A stretch of 64,000 nucleotides of DNA from Curtobacterium sp. MCPF17_052 (GCF_003234085.1 NZ_QKSD01000010.1:1-64000); one strand, 5' to 3'; counted from the stretch's first letter, positions 36,795 to 47,455 are shown. A program made the numbers and translations. Notes: generated by a model from the letters alone, not told the origin.

Positions 36795-38027
36795 TCAGTC
36801 GGCCGATCGGGAGCGCGCGACCTCATGCCAGCGTGCGACGAGCCGGTCGATCGCGTCGTGGAAGCGCGCCGTGGCGACGCCCGGCGTGGTGTCCCCGAAG
36901 TACCGCTCCACCCAGTGGCGGAGTCGGGCCAGTTCGTCCGCGTCCGTGGCGGCGCGGTCCACCCGCGCCACGACGTCCTCGGCGTCCTCCGCCCGCAGCC
37001 AGTTCGCGTCACCCAGGTAGCCGCGCTCGTCGACGTCGGCCTCGGGCGACACCGGTCGGGTGACGATCAGGGGCTTGCCCACGGCCAGGCGGTCGTAGAT
37101 CATCGCGCTGATGTCGGTGATCGCCACGTCGGCCCCGGCGAGCTGCCAGCCCAGCGTCGGCCCGTCGTCGTACACGTGGTGCGCCGACGGGTCGGCGGCG
37201 TTCGCGGCCGTGATGGCGGCGACGATCCGCTGGTGGGCCGACCGGTAGTCCGCGTCGAGCACCCCACTGCGAGGGTGCGGCCGGTACACCAGCCGGTGTC
37301 GTGCCGACGCCAGGACCTGCTCCGCGATCGTCGTGCCGTGGCTGGCGATCGACCCGTAGGCGGCCGCGGGACGGTCGCCCTCCCAGGTCGGCGCGTACAG
37401 CACGACGGTGCGGTCGTCCGCCGGGTACGGCGGCTCGCCGGCGAAGTGGTCCGCCTGGGGCCGACCGATCGCGATCGTGCGCGCGTCCAGGTCGTAGTCC
37501 CAGAGCGCGTCGGCGAGCCGGTCCCGGGCCGCGTCGCCGGCGATCAGCGCGGCGTCGTAGGCCTTGAACTGGTTCGTCGTCATGTACATCTTGTCGCTCT
37601 CGCCGTGGTTGACGAAGACGTGCCACATCCGCCCGTACCGCATCATCTGGAAGTTGCGGGCGTTCTGGTTGACGTAGAGCACCACCTTCGGCGCCTGCTC
37701 GGTGACGAAGCGCTCGAGGTCGACCACCTGCCGGGCGTAGACGACGGGGACGGGTGACTCGTCCGCCAACACCAGCATCGCTCCGGGGCTGCGGGACAGG
37801 ATCGCCACCCCGCGGTGCCGGGCCAGTTCGGCGAGCGGGCCGTACCACTGGCGGATCTGGTACATGTTCACCGGACCGTCGGCGAAGTAGACGGCGATCT
37901 CGACGGTCCCCGGTGCCGGCATCGGCATCGAGGGCAACCGACGGGCCAGCTGCGACCGCGTCTGCCGCGACCGCCACAGCCGTTGCGCGAGCCGGATCGC
38001 GGTACGGGCGTCCTTGACGATGGCCAT
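36795..38027 (-). CDS. CDP-glycerol glycerophosphotransferase family protein (TagF-like)
   Basis: The 410-residue protein matches the teichoic-acid polymerase family. Landmarks are FVNHGESDKMYMTTNQFKAYD (as NHGESDK), VLYAPTWEGDRP, YRPHPRSG and VAITDISAMIYDRLAVGKPLI. It should transfer glycerol-phosphate or another polyol-phosphate from a CDP carrier at the inner membrane surface. An N-terminal basic segment replaces any transmembrane helix. An AGGAG Shine-Dalgarno precedes the ATG. It is separated from the glycosyltransferase upstream by a perfect 32-bp palindrome. Confidence 0.88.
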   Translation of the reverse strand: MAIVKDARTAIRLAQRLWRSRQTRSQLARRLPSMPMPAPGTVEIAVYFADGPVNMYQIRQWYGPLAELARHRGVAILSRSPGAMLVLADESPVPVVYARQVVDLERFVTEQAPKVVLYVNQNARNFQMMRYGRMWHVFVNHGESDKMYMTTNQFKAYDAALIAGDAARDRLADALWDYDLDARTIAIGRPQADHFAGEPPYPADDRTVVLYAPTWEGDRPAAAYGSIASHGTTIAEQVLASARHRLVYRPHPRSGVLDADYRSAHQRIVAAITAANAADPSAHHVYDDGPTLGWQLAGADVAITDISAMIYDRLAVGKPLIVTRPVSPEADVDERGYLGDANWLRAEDAEDVVARVDRAATDADELARLRHWVERYFGDTTPGVATARFHDAIDRLVARWHEVARSRSAD

Positions 38028-38074
38028 GCTGTGCTCCTGGGCGGTGGGTCGGACAGGTCGTTCGGTGCGGTGCA

Positions 38075-38106
38075 GGACGGACGGGAGGCGCGCCTCCCGT
38101 CCGTCC
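38075..38106. terminator. Perfect 32-bp palindrome
   Basis: Arms 38075-38090 and 38091-38106 are exactly complementary with no loop. The core is GGGAGGCGCGCCTCCC, a variant of the interspersed element. It follows the glycosyltransferase stop (38115, minus strand) and precedes the TagF-like gene. Confidence 0.7.
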
Positions 38107-38114
38107 CGACCCTG

Positions 38115-38993
38115 TCAGACGACGGGTGGGCGGCCGGCCAGCGTCATCCGGCCGATCGTCAGCCAGCCCATCACGTGGACCGGCCCGCAGTCGGTGCGCC
38201 ACCCCTCGGCGACACCACCGAACCAGGTCGCGAGCCGCCGCGGCGACCGCCACCAGCGCAACACCTGGATCGCGGCCCAGCTGCCGACGTACAGGGGCCG
38301 GAGCACGGCGGGCAGGTTGCGCCGCGCCAGCCACACCCGGTTCCGGGCGTTGAGGCGGACGTACTCGCGGTGGCGCGCCGGGTCGATCGCCGGGTGGTTC
38401 GCGACGAGCTCGCCCGCGTACCAGGTGCGTCGTCCGGCGCCCCAGACCCGCCACGCGAGCTCGATGCCCTCGTGCGCGTAGAAGTACTCGGCTCCCCAAC
38501 CGCCGACCGCCCGCCAGACGTCCATCGGCAGGACGACGGCGCCCTCCCAGACGGAGAACACCGGTGAGCTCTGCTCCGGGTCGCCCTTCCGGATCCGTGG
38601 CACCCAGCGTCGGGGGTTCGCCGACCCGGTGGGGTCGACCACCCGTGGCTGCACCAGCCCGAGCGACGGGTCGTGCTCGAACAGGGCGATGGCGTCGCGG
38701 AGGAACGTCGGCGACGGGACCGAGGCGTCGTCGTCGAGGAAGAACACGTAGTCACCGTCGACCTCGGCGGCACCGGCGTTGCGGCCAGCGGGGATGCCGA
38801 GGTTCTCCGGCAGGGCGAGCGCGCGGACGCCGTCGGGCAGTCCGACCGGCTGCCAACCGTTGCCGACGCAGACCACGTCGAGCTCGACGCCCTGCTGCGC
38901 GAGCACGCTCTCGAGGCCCCGTCGCAGGTCCTCGGGTCGGGTGCCCTGTGACAGGCTCACCACGGCCACGCGCGGTCGGTCGCGGTGCGGCAC
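38115..38993 (-). CDS. Family 2 glycosyltransferase
   Basis: The 292-residue protein is a GT-A enzyme with the nucleotide-binding strand VAVVSLSQG near its start, the metal-binding FFLDDDAS, and a catalytic-region HEGIELAWR. It ends with a partly hydrophobic segment. It should add a sugar to the wall polymer. The GTG at 38993 leaves eight residues before the first strand, as is usual; a GTG eight codons downstream is the alternative. It starts 26 bases after the CDP-alcohol transferase stop, in the same operon. Confidence 0.82.
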   Translation of the reverse strand: MPHRDRPRVAVVSLSQGTRPEDLRRGLESVLAQQGVELDVVCVGNGWQPVGLPDGVRALALPENLGIPAGRNAGAAEVDGDYVFFLDDDASVPSPTFLRDAIALFEHDPSLGLVQPRVVDPTGSANPRRWVPRIRKGDPEQSSPVFSVWEGAVVLPMDVWRAVGGWGAEYFYAHEGIELAWRVWGAGRRTWYAGELVANHPAIDPARHREYVRLNARNRVWLARRNLPAVLRPLYVGSWAAIQVLRWWRSPRRLATWFGGVAEGWRTDCGPVHVMGWLTIGRMTLAGRPPVV

Positions 38994-39019
38994 CGCCTCC
39001 CGACGGAGCGTGCCGGGCC

Positions 39020-39877
39020 TCACGCGCGGACCCGCTTCGACGACATGATCGCCAGGAAGTGCCCGGCGGTGGCGAGGACGGCGAGCGGCAGGAGCGCCCC
39101 GACCAGGATCCGGTCGGCCAGCGGGTGCCCGATGACGAGCGCCAGCAGGGCGACGACGAACGTGATGATCGTCAGTTCGACGGAGTGGTAGAGCCGGTGG
39201 AACGGCAGGAAGCGGGCGACACGGCGGAGCGTCGCGAGCCGGGCACCCGACGGCGCGGTGACTCCGTCGCGCCGGTCGGCGAGCTTCTCCATGCCGCCGT
39301 GCGCACGCGCCACGTGCACCATGTCGTTGAGGGCCTTGTTGAGGACGATGACCAGGCCGAGGGCGCAGCCGATCGTCGTCCACATCCAGTCGACGCCGTG
39401 GATCGGCCACGTCGCCGCCCGGACGCCGAGTGCGATCGGGATGAGCCCCTCGGTCGTGTAGTGCCCGACCTTGTCGAGGAAGATGCCGGCCGGGGAACGG
39501 GTCCCGCGCCACCGGGCGACCTCGCCGTCGGAGCAGTCGACGAGCATCTGCAGTTGCCCGAGCACGAGCGCGAGCAGCGCACCCCAGATGCCCGGGATGA
39601 GCAGCGCGGCCGCGGTGGACCACCCGACCAGGATCATCAGACCGGTGACCTGGTTCGCACTGACCCGGGTGCGGAGCAGCACCGACGTCAGGTACGGCGA
39701 GACGTCCCGCAGGTAGAGCGAGGCCGTCCAGTGCTCGGCGTTGGCGCGCGCACGGACCTCGTCCGGCTGGGCGACCGCCCGCAGTTCGGCGATCGAGGTC
39801 GGGCGGGTGAACCCGCGGGCGTCCCGGGGGTCCGGCGCGCCGCCGTTCCCGAGGTCATCGTCGGCCATGTCGGTCAC
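39020..39877 (-). CDS. CDP-alcohol phosphatidyltransferase family protein
   Basis: The 285-residue membrane protein has the CDP-alcohol motif DGEVARWRGTRSPAGIFLDKVG (seen as DGEVAR, G and D). The last Asp of the DxxDG..G..D..D pattern is replaced by His (DKVGHY). Several membrane helices follow. It transfers a CDP-activated alcohol to an acceptor. The GTG at 39877 is chosen because it overlaps the upstream stop as GTGA; an ATG three codons later is possible. It lies between two glycosyltransferases. Confidence 0.83.
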   Translation of the reverse strand: MTDMADDDLGNGGAPDPRDARGFTRPTSIAELRAVAQPDEVRARANAEHWTASLYLRDVSPYLTSVLLRTRVSANQVTGLMILVGWSTAAALLIPGIWGALLALVLGQLQMLVDCSDGEVARWRGTRSPAGIFLDKVGHYTTEGLIPIALGVRAATWPIHGVDWMWTTIGCALGLVIVLNKALNDMVHVARAHGGMEKLADRRDGVTAPSGARLATLRRVARFLPFHRLYHSVELTIITFVVALLALVIGHPLADRILVGALLPLAVLATAGHFLAIMSSKRVRA

Positions 39878-40917
39878 CGTCCCGTGTGCGTGGTCAGATC
39901 GGAGGTCCGCGTCAGGAACCCGATGATGAAGCCGACACCCCAGCCGACGTGGATGCACGGCAGCACGACGAGCAGCCACGCCCGCGTCGCCGGCACCGAT
40001 CGCCGCGACACCGCGAGGGCACCGACGACGACGAAGAGCAGGTAGACCGCCGGGATCGCGAACCCGGTCATCGCCCACGCCGACGGCGAGCCGAGGACCG
40101 CCCCGACGACACCGACGAGTCCGGCGACCAGCCCGAGGGCGACGGCCACGACCATCAGCGGCGGGACGAAGTAGCGCAGCCCGTTGCCGGCCGGGAACCG
40201 CCGTGCCAGTTCGCCGCGCCAGAGACCGGTGGCCACGAACTGACGCACCAGACGTTTCAGGCTCGGGCGCGGACGGTAGGTGACGACGAGCTCCGGCGTG
40301 AACCAGACCGTGCCGCCCGTGGTCCGGAGGCGCCGGTTGAGCTCCCAGTCCTGCCCGCGCTTGATCCCCTCGTCGAAGAGACCGACCGCGAACAGGCGCT
40401 CACGTCGGAACACCCCGAGGTACGCCGTCTCAGCGGGGCCCGCCTGCCCACCGACGTGGTGCGGGGTCCCACCGAGGCCGACGCGGCTGCCGTAGGCGAG
40501 GGCAACGGCCTGCTCGAACGGCGTCCGCCCCTCGGCCCGCATGATGCCGCCGACGTTGTCGGCTCCGGACTCCTGCAGGGTCCGGACGGCGATGCGCGTG
40601 TAGTCGGGAGGAAGGACACTGTGCGCATCGACCCGCACCACGATCGGGTGCTCGGAGGCACGGATCGCGACGTTGAGACCGGCGGGCGTCGACCCGACGG
40701 GGTTGTCGACCGCGCGGATCCGCGGGTCGGCGGCGCTCATCTCGGCGACGAGTTCGTTCGTGCCGTCGATCGACGGACCCAGTGCCAGGATGACCTCGAA
40801 CGGCCCGGCGTAGTCCTGGTCGAGCAGGCTGCCGACCGCGGCGCGGACCTCGGTCACCTCGTTGAGGACGGGCATGACGTAGGAGACACCCGGCAGGGCC
40901 TGTCCGTCGTGCTGCAT
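39874..40917 (-). CDS. Family 2 glycosyltransferase with C-terminal membrane helices
   Basis: The 347-residue protein has a GT-A domain (VSYVMPVLNE near the start, VRVDAHSVLP with the DxH/D motif, and RGQDWELNRR in the acceptor region). About three transmembrane segments at the C terminus anchor it. This resembles ExoA-type polymer glycosyltransferases. The ATG at 40917 follows GAGGATCAC. The stop overlaps the next gene's GTG by 4 bases, so it heads the three-gene operon. Confidence 0.86.
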   Translation of the reverse strand: MQHDGQALPGVSYVMPVLNEVTEVRAAVGSLLDQDYAGPFEVILALGPSIDGTNELVAEMSAADPRIRAVDNPVGSTPAGLNVAIRASEHPIVVRVDAHSVLPPDYTRIAVRTLQESGADNVGGIMRAEGRTPFEQAVALAYGSRVGLGGTPHHVGGQAGPAETAYLGVFRRERLFAVGLFDEGIKRGQDWELNRRLRTTGGTVWFTPELVVTYRPRPSLKRLVRQFVATGLWRGELARRFPAGNGLRYFVPPLMVVAVALGLVAGLVGVVGAVLGSPSAWAMTGFAIPAVYLLFVVVGALAVSRRSVPATRAWLLVVLPCIHVGWGVGFIIGFLTRTSDLTTHTGR

Positions 40918-41090
40918 GTGATCCTCGGGGTCCGGCGGGCGCGACACGACCTGGTGGGGCCGCCCCGCAGAGCGGACCGAGCCTATCAAGCACCCGAGGC
41001 GGACACCTGGCCGCACCCTGGACCGGCGCGGGAGCAGATCCCGTCGAGCCGGTCCGGCGGTACTGGCCGGTCCCGCCCGTGCCCCGGACG

Positions 41091-41131
41091 GACGGGAGGC
41101 CCGCCACCGGACCGGTGGCGGGCCTCCCGTC
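41091..41131. terminator. Perfect 20-bp-arm hairpin made of two interspersed elements
   Basis: Arms 41091-41110 and 41112-41131 are exactly complementary with a single base between. Each contains a GGGAGGCCCG copy. It lies 15 bases past the HtrA-like gene stop codon (41146, minus strand). Confidence 0.85.
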
Positions 41132-41145
41132 AGGGGTCGGTCGGG

Positions 41146-43116
<1,971 letters not shown>

Positions 43117-43337
43117 GCTGGACGTGCTCCTTTCAAGCCCCTGCAGTCTCCACCACCGACCTGGGCGGTCATGATGGCGCACCTGCGAGGTGGCCAAGCC
43201 GATCGTATGCGTCCGCTGTGTGCACGGTCCGCGCAGGAGGCCCGCGGCTCCGGGGCCGGCACGGGGCGGACGCTAGGTTGGTGGCCAGCGTGCGCCGCGC
43301 CTCCCGGCCGGTGCCGCGACGTCGAGAGGGGTCGCTC

Positions 43338-44540
43338 ATGCGGCAGACCGGTCCGTGGCTGCGAGCCGCCGAGGGCGCCATGCTCCTGGGAGCCGACGGG
43401 GTGCCCGCGCCGACCGTCTTCGCCGAGATGAGCGCGCTGGCGGCGGCGACCGGGGCGATCAACCTCGGGCAGGGCTTCCCGGACGAGGACGGTCCGGTCG
43501 AGGTGCTGGAGGCCGCGGTCCGCGCGATCCGCACCGGTGCGAACCAGTACCCACCGGGCCGTGGCACGCCGGACCTGCGCGCTGCCGTCGCGGAACACCA
43601 GGCACGGTGGTACGGCCTGGACGTCGATCCCGACCGGGAGGTCTTGGTCACCGCCGGCGCGACCGAGGCCCTCGCCGCCACCCTGCTCGCCCTGGTCGAG
43701 CCCGGCGACGAGGTCATCACCTTCGAGCCGTTCTACGACGCCTACGGCGCCCTCATCCGCTTGGCCGGCGCGACGCACGTCACCGTCCCGCTCCGGGCCC
43801 CGGACTTCCTGCCGGACGAGGCGGACCTGCGTGCCGCGTTCTCCGACCGCACCCGCGTCGTCCTCGTGAACACCCCGCACAACCCCACCGGTCGGGTGCT
43901 GCCGGTCGAGGTCCTCCGCACCGTGGTCGAGCTCGCCGAGCGGTCCGACGCGGTCATCGTCACCGACGAGGTCTACGAGCACCTGGCGTTCGCCGGCACG
44001 CACGTCCCGCCGGTCACACTCCCCGGGGCACGCGAACGGACCGTGTCGATCTCCAGCGCCGGCAAGACCTTCAACACGACGGGGTGGAAGATCGGCTGGC
44101 TCACCGCTCCCCCGGCGCTGGTCCAGGCCATCACGACCGTCAAGCAGTACCTGACGTTCGTCAACGGGGCGCCGTTCCAACCGGCGATCGCCACCGGGCT
44201 GCGACTGCCCGACGCGGTGTTCGCCGGCATCGCGGCCGATCTCGGGGCGAAGCAGGAGATCCTGGCCGACGGCCTCGCCGCCGCCGGCTTCGACGTCCTC
44301 CGGCCGGACGCCGGCTACTTCGTCATCGCGGACGCGGCACCCCTCGGGTACGACGACGCCCGGGCCCTCTGCCTGGAGCTCCCGGGGATCGCCGGCGTCG
44401 TCGGTGTGCCGGTGTCCGCGTTCGTCCGGCCCGACCACGTCGACGGGTACCGGTCGCTCATCCGGTTCGCCTTCTGCAAGCGGCGGTCGGTGCTCGAGGA
44501 GGCCGTGGCCCGGCTGGCGGGGCTCGCCGCGGCTGTCTGA
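43338..44540 (+). CDS. PLP-dependent aminotransferase class I/II
   Basis: The 400-residue fold-type I aminotransferase has the PLP-lysine in SSAGKTFNTTGWK, NPHNPTG-like VNTPHNPTGR, and LGQGFPDEDGP at the N terminus, typical of the DapC/YbdL/kynurenine-aminotransferase subgroup. The substrate is not fixed; N-succinyl-diaminopimelate or methionine/kynurenine are possible. The ATG at 43338 is preceded by GAGAGGGG. A TAGGTT (43274-43279) upstream is near an in-frame GTG (43290) that could give a longer form. Confidence 0.88.
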   Translation: MRQTGPWLRAAEGAMLLGADGVPAPTVFAEMSALAAATGAINLGQGFPDEDGPVEVLEAAVRAIRTGANQYPPGRGTPDLRAAVAEHQARWYGLDVDPDREVLVTAGATEALAATLLALVEPGDEVITFEPFYDAYGALIRLAGATHVTVPLRAPDFLPDEADLRAAFSDRTRVVLVNTPHNPTGRVLPVEVLRTVVELAERSDAVIVTDEVYEHLAFAGTHVPPVTLPGARERTVSISSAGKTFNTTGWKIGWLTAPPALVQAITTVKQYLTFVNGAPFQPAIATGLRLPDAVFAGIAADLGAKQEILADGLAAAGFDVLRPDAGYFVIADAAPLGYDDARALCLELPGIAGVVGVPVSAFVRPDHVDGYRSLIRFAFCKRRSVLEEAVARLAGLAAAV

Positions 44541-44548
44541 GCGCCTCC

Positions 44549-44564
44549 CGCCGACCCGTCGGCG
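44549..44564. terminator. Small hairpin between convergent genes
   Basis: CGCCGA and TCGGCG pair around a CCCG loop, just after the aminotransferase stop and 27 bases from the nitrilase stop. Confidence 0.4.
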
Positions 44565-44590
44565 TCGGTGGCCAGCCTGCGCTGTCGCCC

Positions 44591-45406
44591 TCAGCCCCGC
44601 GCGCGCACGTCGTACCGACGGAGTGACAGGGACGGGTTGACGGTCCGCACCCGCTCGGTGACCGCGGTGTCGACGGTCGTGACGAGCAGCCCGGGCTCGG
44701 CCCCGAGCGCGGCGACGGCGGTGCCGGTGGGGTCGAGTGCGACCGATCCCCCGATGCCGACGGGCGGCGCCTGCCCGACGCCGAGCACCCACACCGTGTT
44801 CTCGATCGCCCGCGCCGTGAGCAGCGTCCGCCAGTGGTGCTCCTTGCCCGGCCCGCGCACCCACTCCGCCGGGACGACCACCACATCGGCAGCACCGTCC
44901 TCGGGGGCCGCCAGGCGGCGCGTGACCTCGGGGAAACGCAGGTCGTAGCAGGTCTCCAGCCCGACCCGGACGCCGTCGAACGTGAACACCGGCAGCTGCT
45001 CCGGATCGCCGGGCTCGATGTGGTCCGACTCGCGGGAGCCGAAGGCGTCGTAGAGGTGCACCTTCCGGTACGTGCTGACGAGCGAACCGTCCGGAGCGAT
45101 CGCCACGAGGGTGTTGCGGAAGCGGTCCGCCCTCTGCCCCGCCTCGGCGACGCCGACCACGAGCGCGATCCCGGTGCTGCGCGCGATCCGGCGGAGCCCC
45201 GTCACGAACGGACCGTCGAGCGGTTGGGCTGCGGCGACGAAGCGGTCGTCGATCTCCGGGGTGAAGTACGACGTGTACTCGGGGGTGACCAGGAGCCGCG
45301 CACCCCGGGCCACCGCGTCGACCGCGGCCGCCCGCACGGCCTCGAGGTTCGCCGCGGGGTCGTCCACGGGGGCGAACTGGGCTGCCGCGATCGTCAGGGT
45401 CGTCAC
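44591..45406 (-). CDS. Carbon-nitrogen hydrolase (nitrilase superfamily)
   Basis: The 271-residue protein has the nitrilase triad: Glu in VTPEYTSY, Lys in YRKVHLYD and Cys in ETCYDLRFPE. It should hydrolyse an amide or omega-amidase-type substrate; actinobacterial homologues of this length are often omega-amidase or formamidase-like, but the substrate is unresolved. The GTG at 45406 has TACCCT 6 bases upstream (45413-45418) and no Shine-Dalgarno. It is convergent with the aminotransferase. Confidence 0.86.
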   Translation of the reverse strand: MTTLTIAAAQFAPVDDPAANLEAVRAAAVDAVARGARLLVTPEYTSYFTPEIDDRFVAAAQPLDGPFVTGLRRIARSTGIALVVGVAEAGQRADRFRNTLVAIAPDGSLVSTYRKVHLYDAFGSRESDHIEPGDPEQLPVFTFDGVRVGLETCYDLRFPEVTRRLAAPEDGAADVVVVPAEWVRGPGKEHHWRTLLTARAIENTVWVLGVGQAPPVGIGGSVALDPTGTAVAALGAEPGLLVTTVDTAVTERVRTVNPSLSLRRYDVRARG

Positions 45407-45412
45407 GGTGTC

Positions 45413-45418
45413 AGGGTA
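45413..45418 (-). promoter_or_regulatory. -10 box, leaderless nitrilase gene
   Basis: TACCCT on the minus strand, 6 bases before the GTG at 45406. Confidence 0.6.
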
Positions 45419-45435
45419 ACCGCACGTCCGCCCGG

Positions 45436-45477
45436 CGGCCCCGGACGTCGGCCCGTCGGCTCCGGACGTCGGCCCGT
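45436..45477. repeat. Two-copy 21-bp tandem repeat before the TetR stop
   Basis: CGGCCCCGGACGTCGGCCCG plus T repeats twice with one difference and a third partial copy runs into the TetR stop codon (45477-45479). Confidence 0.7.
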
Positions 45478-46073
45478 CAGCCCCGGACGGCGAGGACGTT
45501 GAACGACCGCCGCAGGATCGCGACCACGTCGTCGTCGCCCGTCGCCCAGGTCGTGATCGACACGTCGAAGCACGCGAGCGCCGCCTGCACGATCGTCCGG
45601 GCACGCAGGTCGGTGTCCGTCCCGCGGAGACGATCGGCGACCAGTGGCGTGAGCGCCTCGGCCCACGCCTGGTGCTTCTCCAGGTTCCGCGCACGGAGCG
45701 ACGGTGTGCTCGTCATCACCCGGACGGAACGACGCCCGGTCTCCGGGTCGTCGCCGCCGTGCACGAGCATCGTCGCGAAGGACTCGCGCAGGGCCGTCCA
45801 GACGGGCTCCTCGTCCGGCTGGTCCCGGAACGCCGCGGCGAGGGCGTCCCGGTGTCGTGCCGGATCGCCGATGACCGCGTCCTCCTTCGCCGGGAAGTAC
45901 CGGTGGAAGCTCCGAGCCGAGATCCCTGCCTCGGCCGCCACCTGCTCGACGGTGACCCGGTCGAAGCCGTCCGCGTCGAAGCGGGCGATGGCCACCGCGG
46001 CGATGCGCGCCCGGACGGCGTCGCGCGTGATGTCGCGCAGGACGTTCCGCGTCGGCGTCGTCGTCTCGCTCAT
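45477..46073 (-). CDS. TetR family transcriptional regulator
   Basis: The 198-residue repressor has an N-terminal helix-turn-helix (AIARFDADGFDRVTVEQVAAEAGISARSFHRYF; core VEQVAAEAGIS) and a variable C-terminal ligand-binding domain. The ATG at 46073 has TAGACT 6 bases upstream (46080-46085), indicating leaderless transcription. It diverges from the aldo-keto reductase gene across a 99-base region and probably represses that gene in response to a small ligand; ligand unknown. Confidence 0.86.
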   Translation of the reverse strand: MSETTTPTRNVLRDITRDAVRARIAAVAIARFDADGFDRVTVEQVAAEAGISARSFHRYFPAKEDAVIGDPARHRDALAAAFRDQPDEEPVWTALRESFATMLVHGGDDPETGRRSVRVMTSTPSLRARNLEKHQAWAEALTPLVADRLRGTDTDLRARTIVQAALACFDVSITTWATGDDDVVAILRRSFNVLAVRG

Positions 46074-46079
46074 GGGGCG

Positions 46080-46085
46080 AGTCTA
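46080..46085 (-). promoter_or_regulatory. -10 box, leaderless TetR gene
   Basis: TAGACT on the minus strand with a 6-base spacer to the ATG at 46073. Confidence 0.55.
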
Positions 46086-46109
46086 CCGCGATGACAGGAT
46101 GAGTCGTAC

Positions 46110-46140
46110 TTGACAGTCTCTGCCAGGCTCGGCGTAGTGT
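46110..46140 (+). promoter_or_regulatory. Promoter of the aldo-keto reductase gene
   Basis: TTGACA (46110-46115) and TAGTGT (46135-46140), 19 bases apart, with a short leader to the ATG at 46173. TGACAG occurs at 46092 and again at 46111, a direct repeat that could be part of the TetR operator. The promoter lies 36 bases from the divergent TetR start. Confidence 0.5.
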
Positions 46141-46172
46141 GCCAACAGACATCCACTCGAGAGGAGAACGAC

Positions 46173-47114
46173 ATGCAGCAACGCACACTCGGACGACAGG
46201 GCCTCGTCGTCAGCGCGATCGGCTACGGCGCGATGGGGACGACCTTCGCGTACGGGCCCGGCGACGACACCGAGTCGATCACCGCGATCCGGCACGCCCA
46301 CGAACTCGGCGTGACCCACTTCGACACCGCGGAGCTCTACGGGTGGGGGACGGGCGAACGCCTGCTCGGCGCCGCCCTCGCACCGATCCGCGACGAGGTC
46401 ACCATCGCGACGAAGTTCGGCTTCACGCCCGACACCTTCGCCCCGAACTCGCAGCTCGACCACATCCGGCAGGTCGTCGACGCGAGCCTGCGCAACCTCG
46501 GTACCGACTCGATCGACGTGCTCTACCAGCACGTGCACGACCCCCGGGTACCGATCGAGGACGTCGTCGGCGTCATGCAGGAGTTCGTGCAGGCCGGCAA
46601 GGTCCGCTACCTCGGGTTGTCGAACACGGACGCGGAGAACATCCGCCGCGCACACTCGGTCCATCCGATCTCCGTGCTGCAGACGGAGTACTCGGTCTTC
46701 GCCCGCGAGTCCGAGGAGCTGTTCCCCGTCGTGGACGAGCTCGGCATCGGCCTCGTCGCGTACTCACCCCTGGCGCGCGGCTTCCTCAGCGGAGCCGTGC
46801 AGCCGCGGAGCGCGTACGCGGCGGACGACATCCGGCAGTGGCTGGAGTGGTGGGCACCCGAGCACTGGGACGCAAACACCGCGGTCGTCGGCGGCCTGAC
46901 CGAGCTCGCCGACGAGAAGGGCATCTCGCTCTCCCAGCTCGCGCTCGCGTGGATCCTCGCGCAGCGCGACGACATCGTGCCGATCCCGGGGTCGCGCAAC
47001 CCGCGGCGCGTCGCGGAGAACGTCGCCGCCGCCGAGGTGGCCCTGTCCGCGGACGAGCTCGCGCGCATCGACGTCCTCGGACGCGGCGTCCGTGGCGCAC
47101 GCGCCACGAGCTGA
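46173..47114 (+). CDS. Aldo-keto reductase
   Basis: The 313-residue TIM-barrel NAD(P)H-dependent oxidoreductase shows the tetrad Asp and Tyr in HFDTAELYGWG, Lys in ATKFGF and His in YQHVHDP. The phosphate-binding tail PGSRNPRRVAENVAA is intact. It should reduce an aldehyde or ketone; substrate unknown. GAGAGGAGA precedes the ATG. The divergent TetR gene is probably its regulator. Confidence 0.9.
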   Translation: MQQRTLGRQGLVVSAIGYGAMGTTFAYGPGDDTESITAIRHAHELGVTHFDTAELYGWGTGERLLGAALAPIRDEVTIATKFGFTPDTFAPNSQLDHIRQVVDASLRNLGTDSIDVLYQHVHDPRVPIEDVVGVMQEFVQAGKVRYLGLSNTDAENIRRAHSVHPISVLQTEYSVFARESEELFPVVDELGIGLVAYSPLARGFLSGAVQPRSAYAADDIRQWLEWWAPEHWDANTAVVGGLTELADEKGISLSQLALAWILAQRDDIVPIPGSRNPRRVAENVAAAEVALSADELARIDVLGRGVRGARATS

Positions 47115-47142
47115 GGAACAGCGCGAGGCCACGACTCGGCCC

Positions 47143-47196
47143 GGTGACGGACGGGAGGCCCGGTGCCAGCTGGCACCGGGCCTCCCGTCCGTCACC
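47143..47196. terminator. Perfect 54-bp palindrome of interspersed elements
   Basis: Arms 47143-47169 and 47170-47196 are exactly complementary over 27 bases with no loop, each containing a GGGAGGCCCG copy. It begins 28 bases after the aldo-keto reductase stop codon. Confidence 0.85.
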
Positions 47197-47272
47197 ACAG
47201 CCGCCTCGGCGCTGCCGGGGATCGCGCCGTACCGGACAGCGAACGCGGCCAACCAAGTCCGCGGTGAACGCG

Positions 47273-47306
47273 AAGAAGCCCCGGTCCGTGAGGACCGGGG
47301 CTTCTT
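47273..47306. terminator. Terminator of the initiator tRNA gene
   Basis: AAGAAGCCCCGGTCC (47273-47287) pairs perfectly with 47292-47306 around the GTGA tetraloop, 9 bases past the tRNA 3' end on the minus strand. Confidence 0.8.
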
Positions 47307-47315
47307 GTGTCGCAT

Positions 47316-47392
47316 TGGTTGCGGGGGCAGGATTTGAACCTACGACCTCTGGGTTATGAGCCCAGCGAGCTACCGAACTGCTCCACCCCGCG
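47316..47392 (-). tRNA. Initiator tRNA-Met (anticodon CAU)
   Basis: The 77-nt gene, CCA included, shows initiator hallmarks: a C1-A72 mismatch at the acceptor end (CGCGGGG against CCCCGCA) and three consecutive G-C pairs in the anticodon stem (TGGGCTCATAACCCA). The D- and T-arms are standard. The CCA is encoded (47316-47318). Confidence 0.95.
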
Positions 47393-47403
47393 GCACATGG
47401 AAA

Positions 47404-47432
47404 ACACTACACGGACCCGAGCGGGGTGCCAA
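47404..47432 (-). promoter_or_regulatory. Promoter of the initiator tRNA gene
   Basis: TTGGCA (47427-47432) and TAGTGT (47404-47409) on the minus strand, 17 bases apart, with the -10 box 11 bases from the mature 5' end. Confidence 0.6.
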
Positions 47433-47455
47433 ATCGAGCACCCCGCTCGGCGTGT

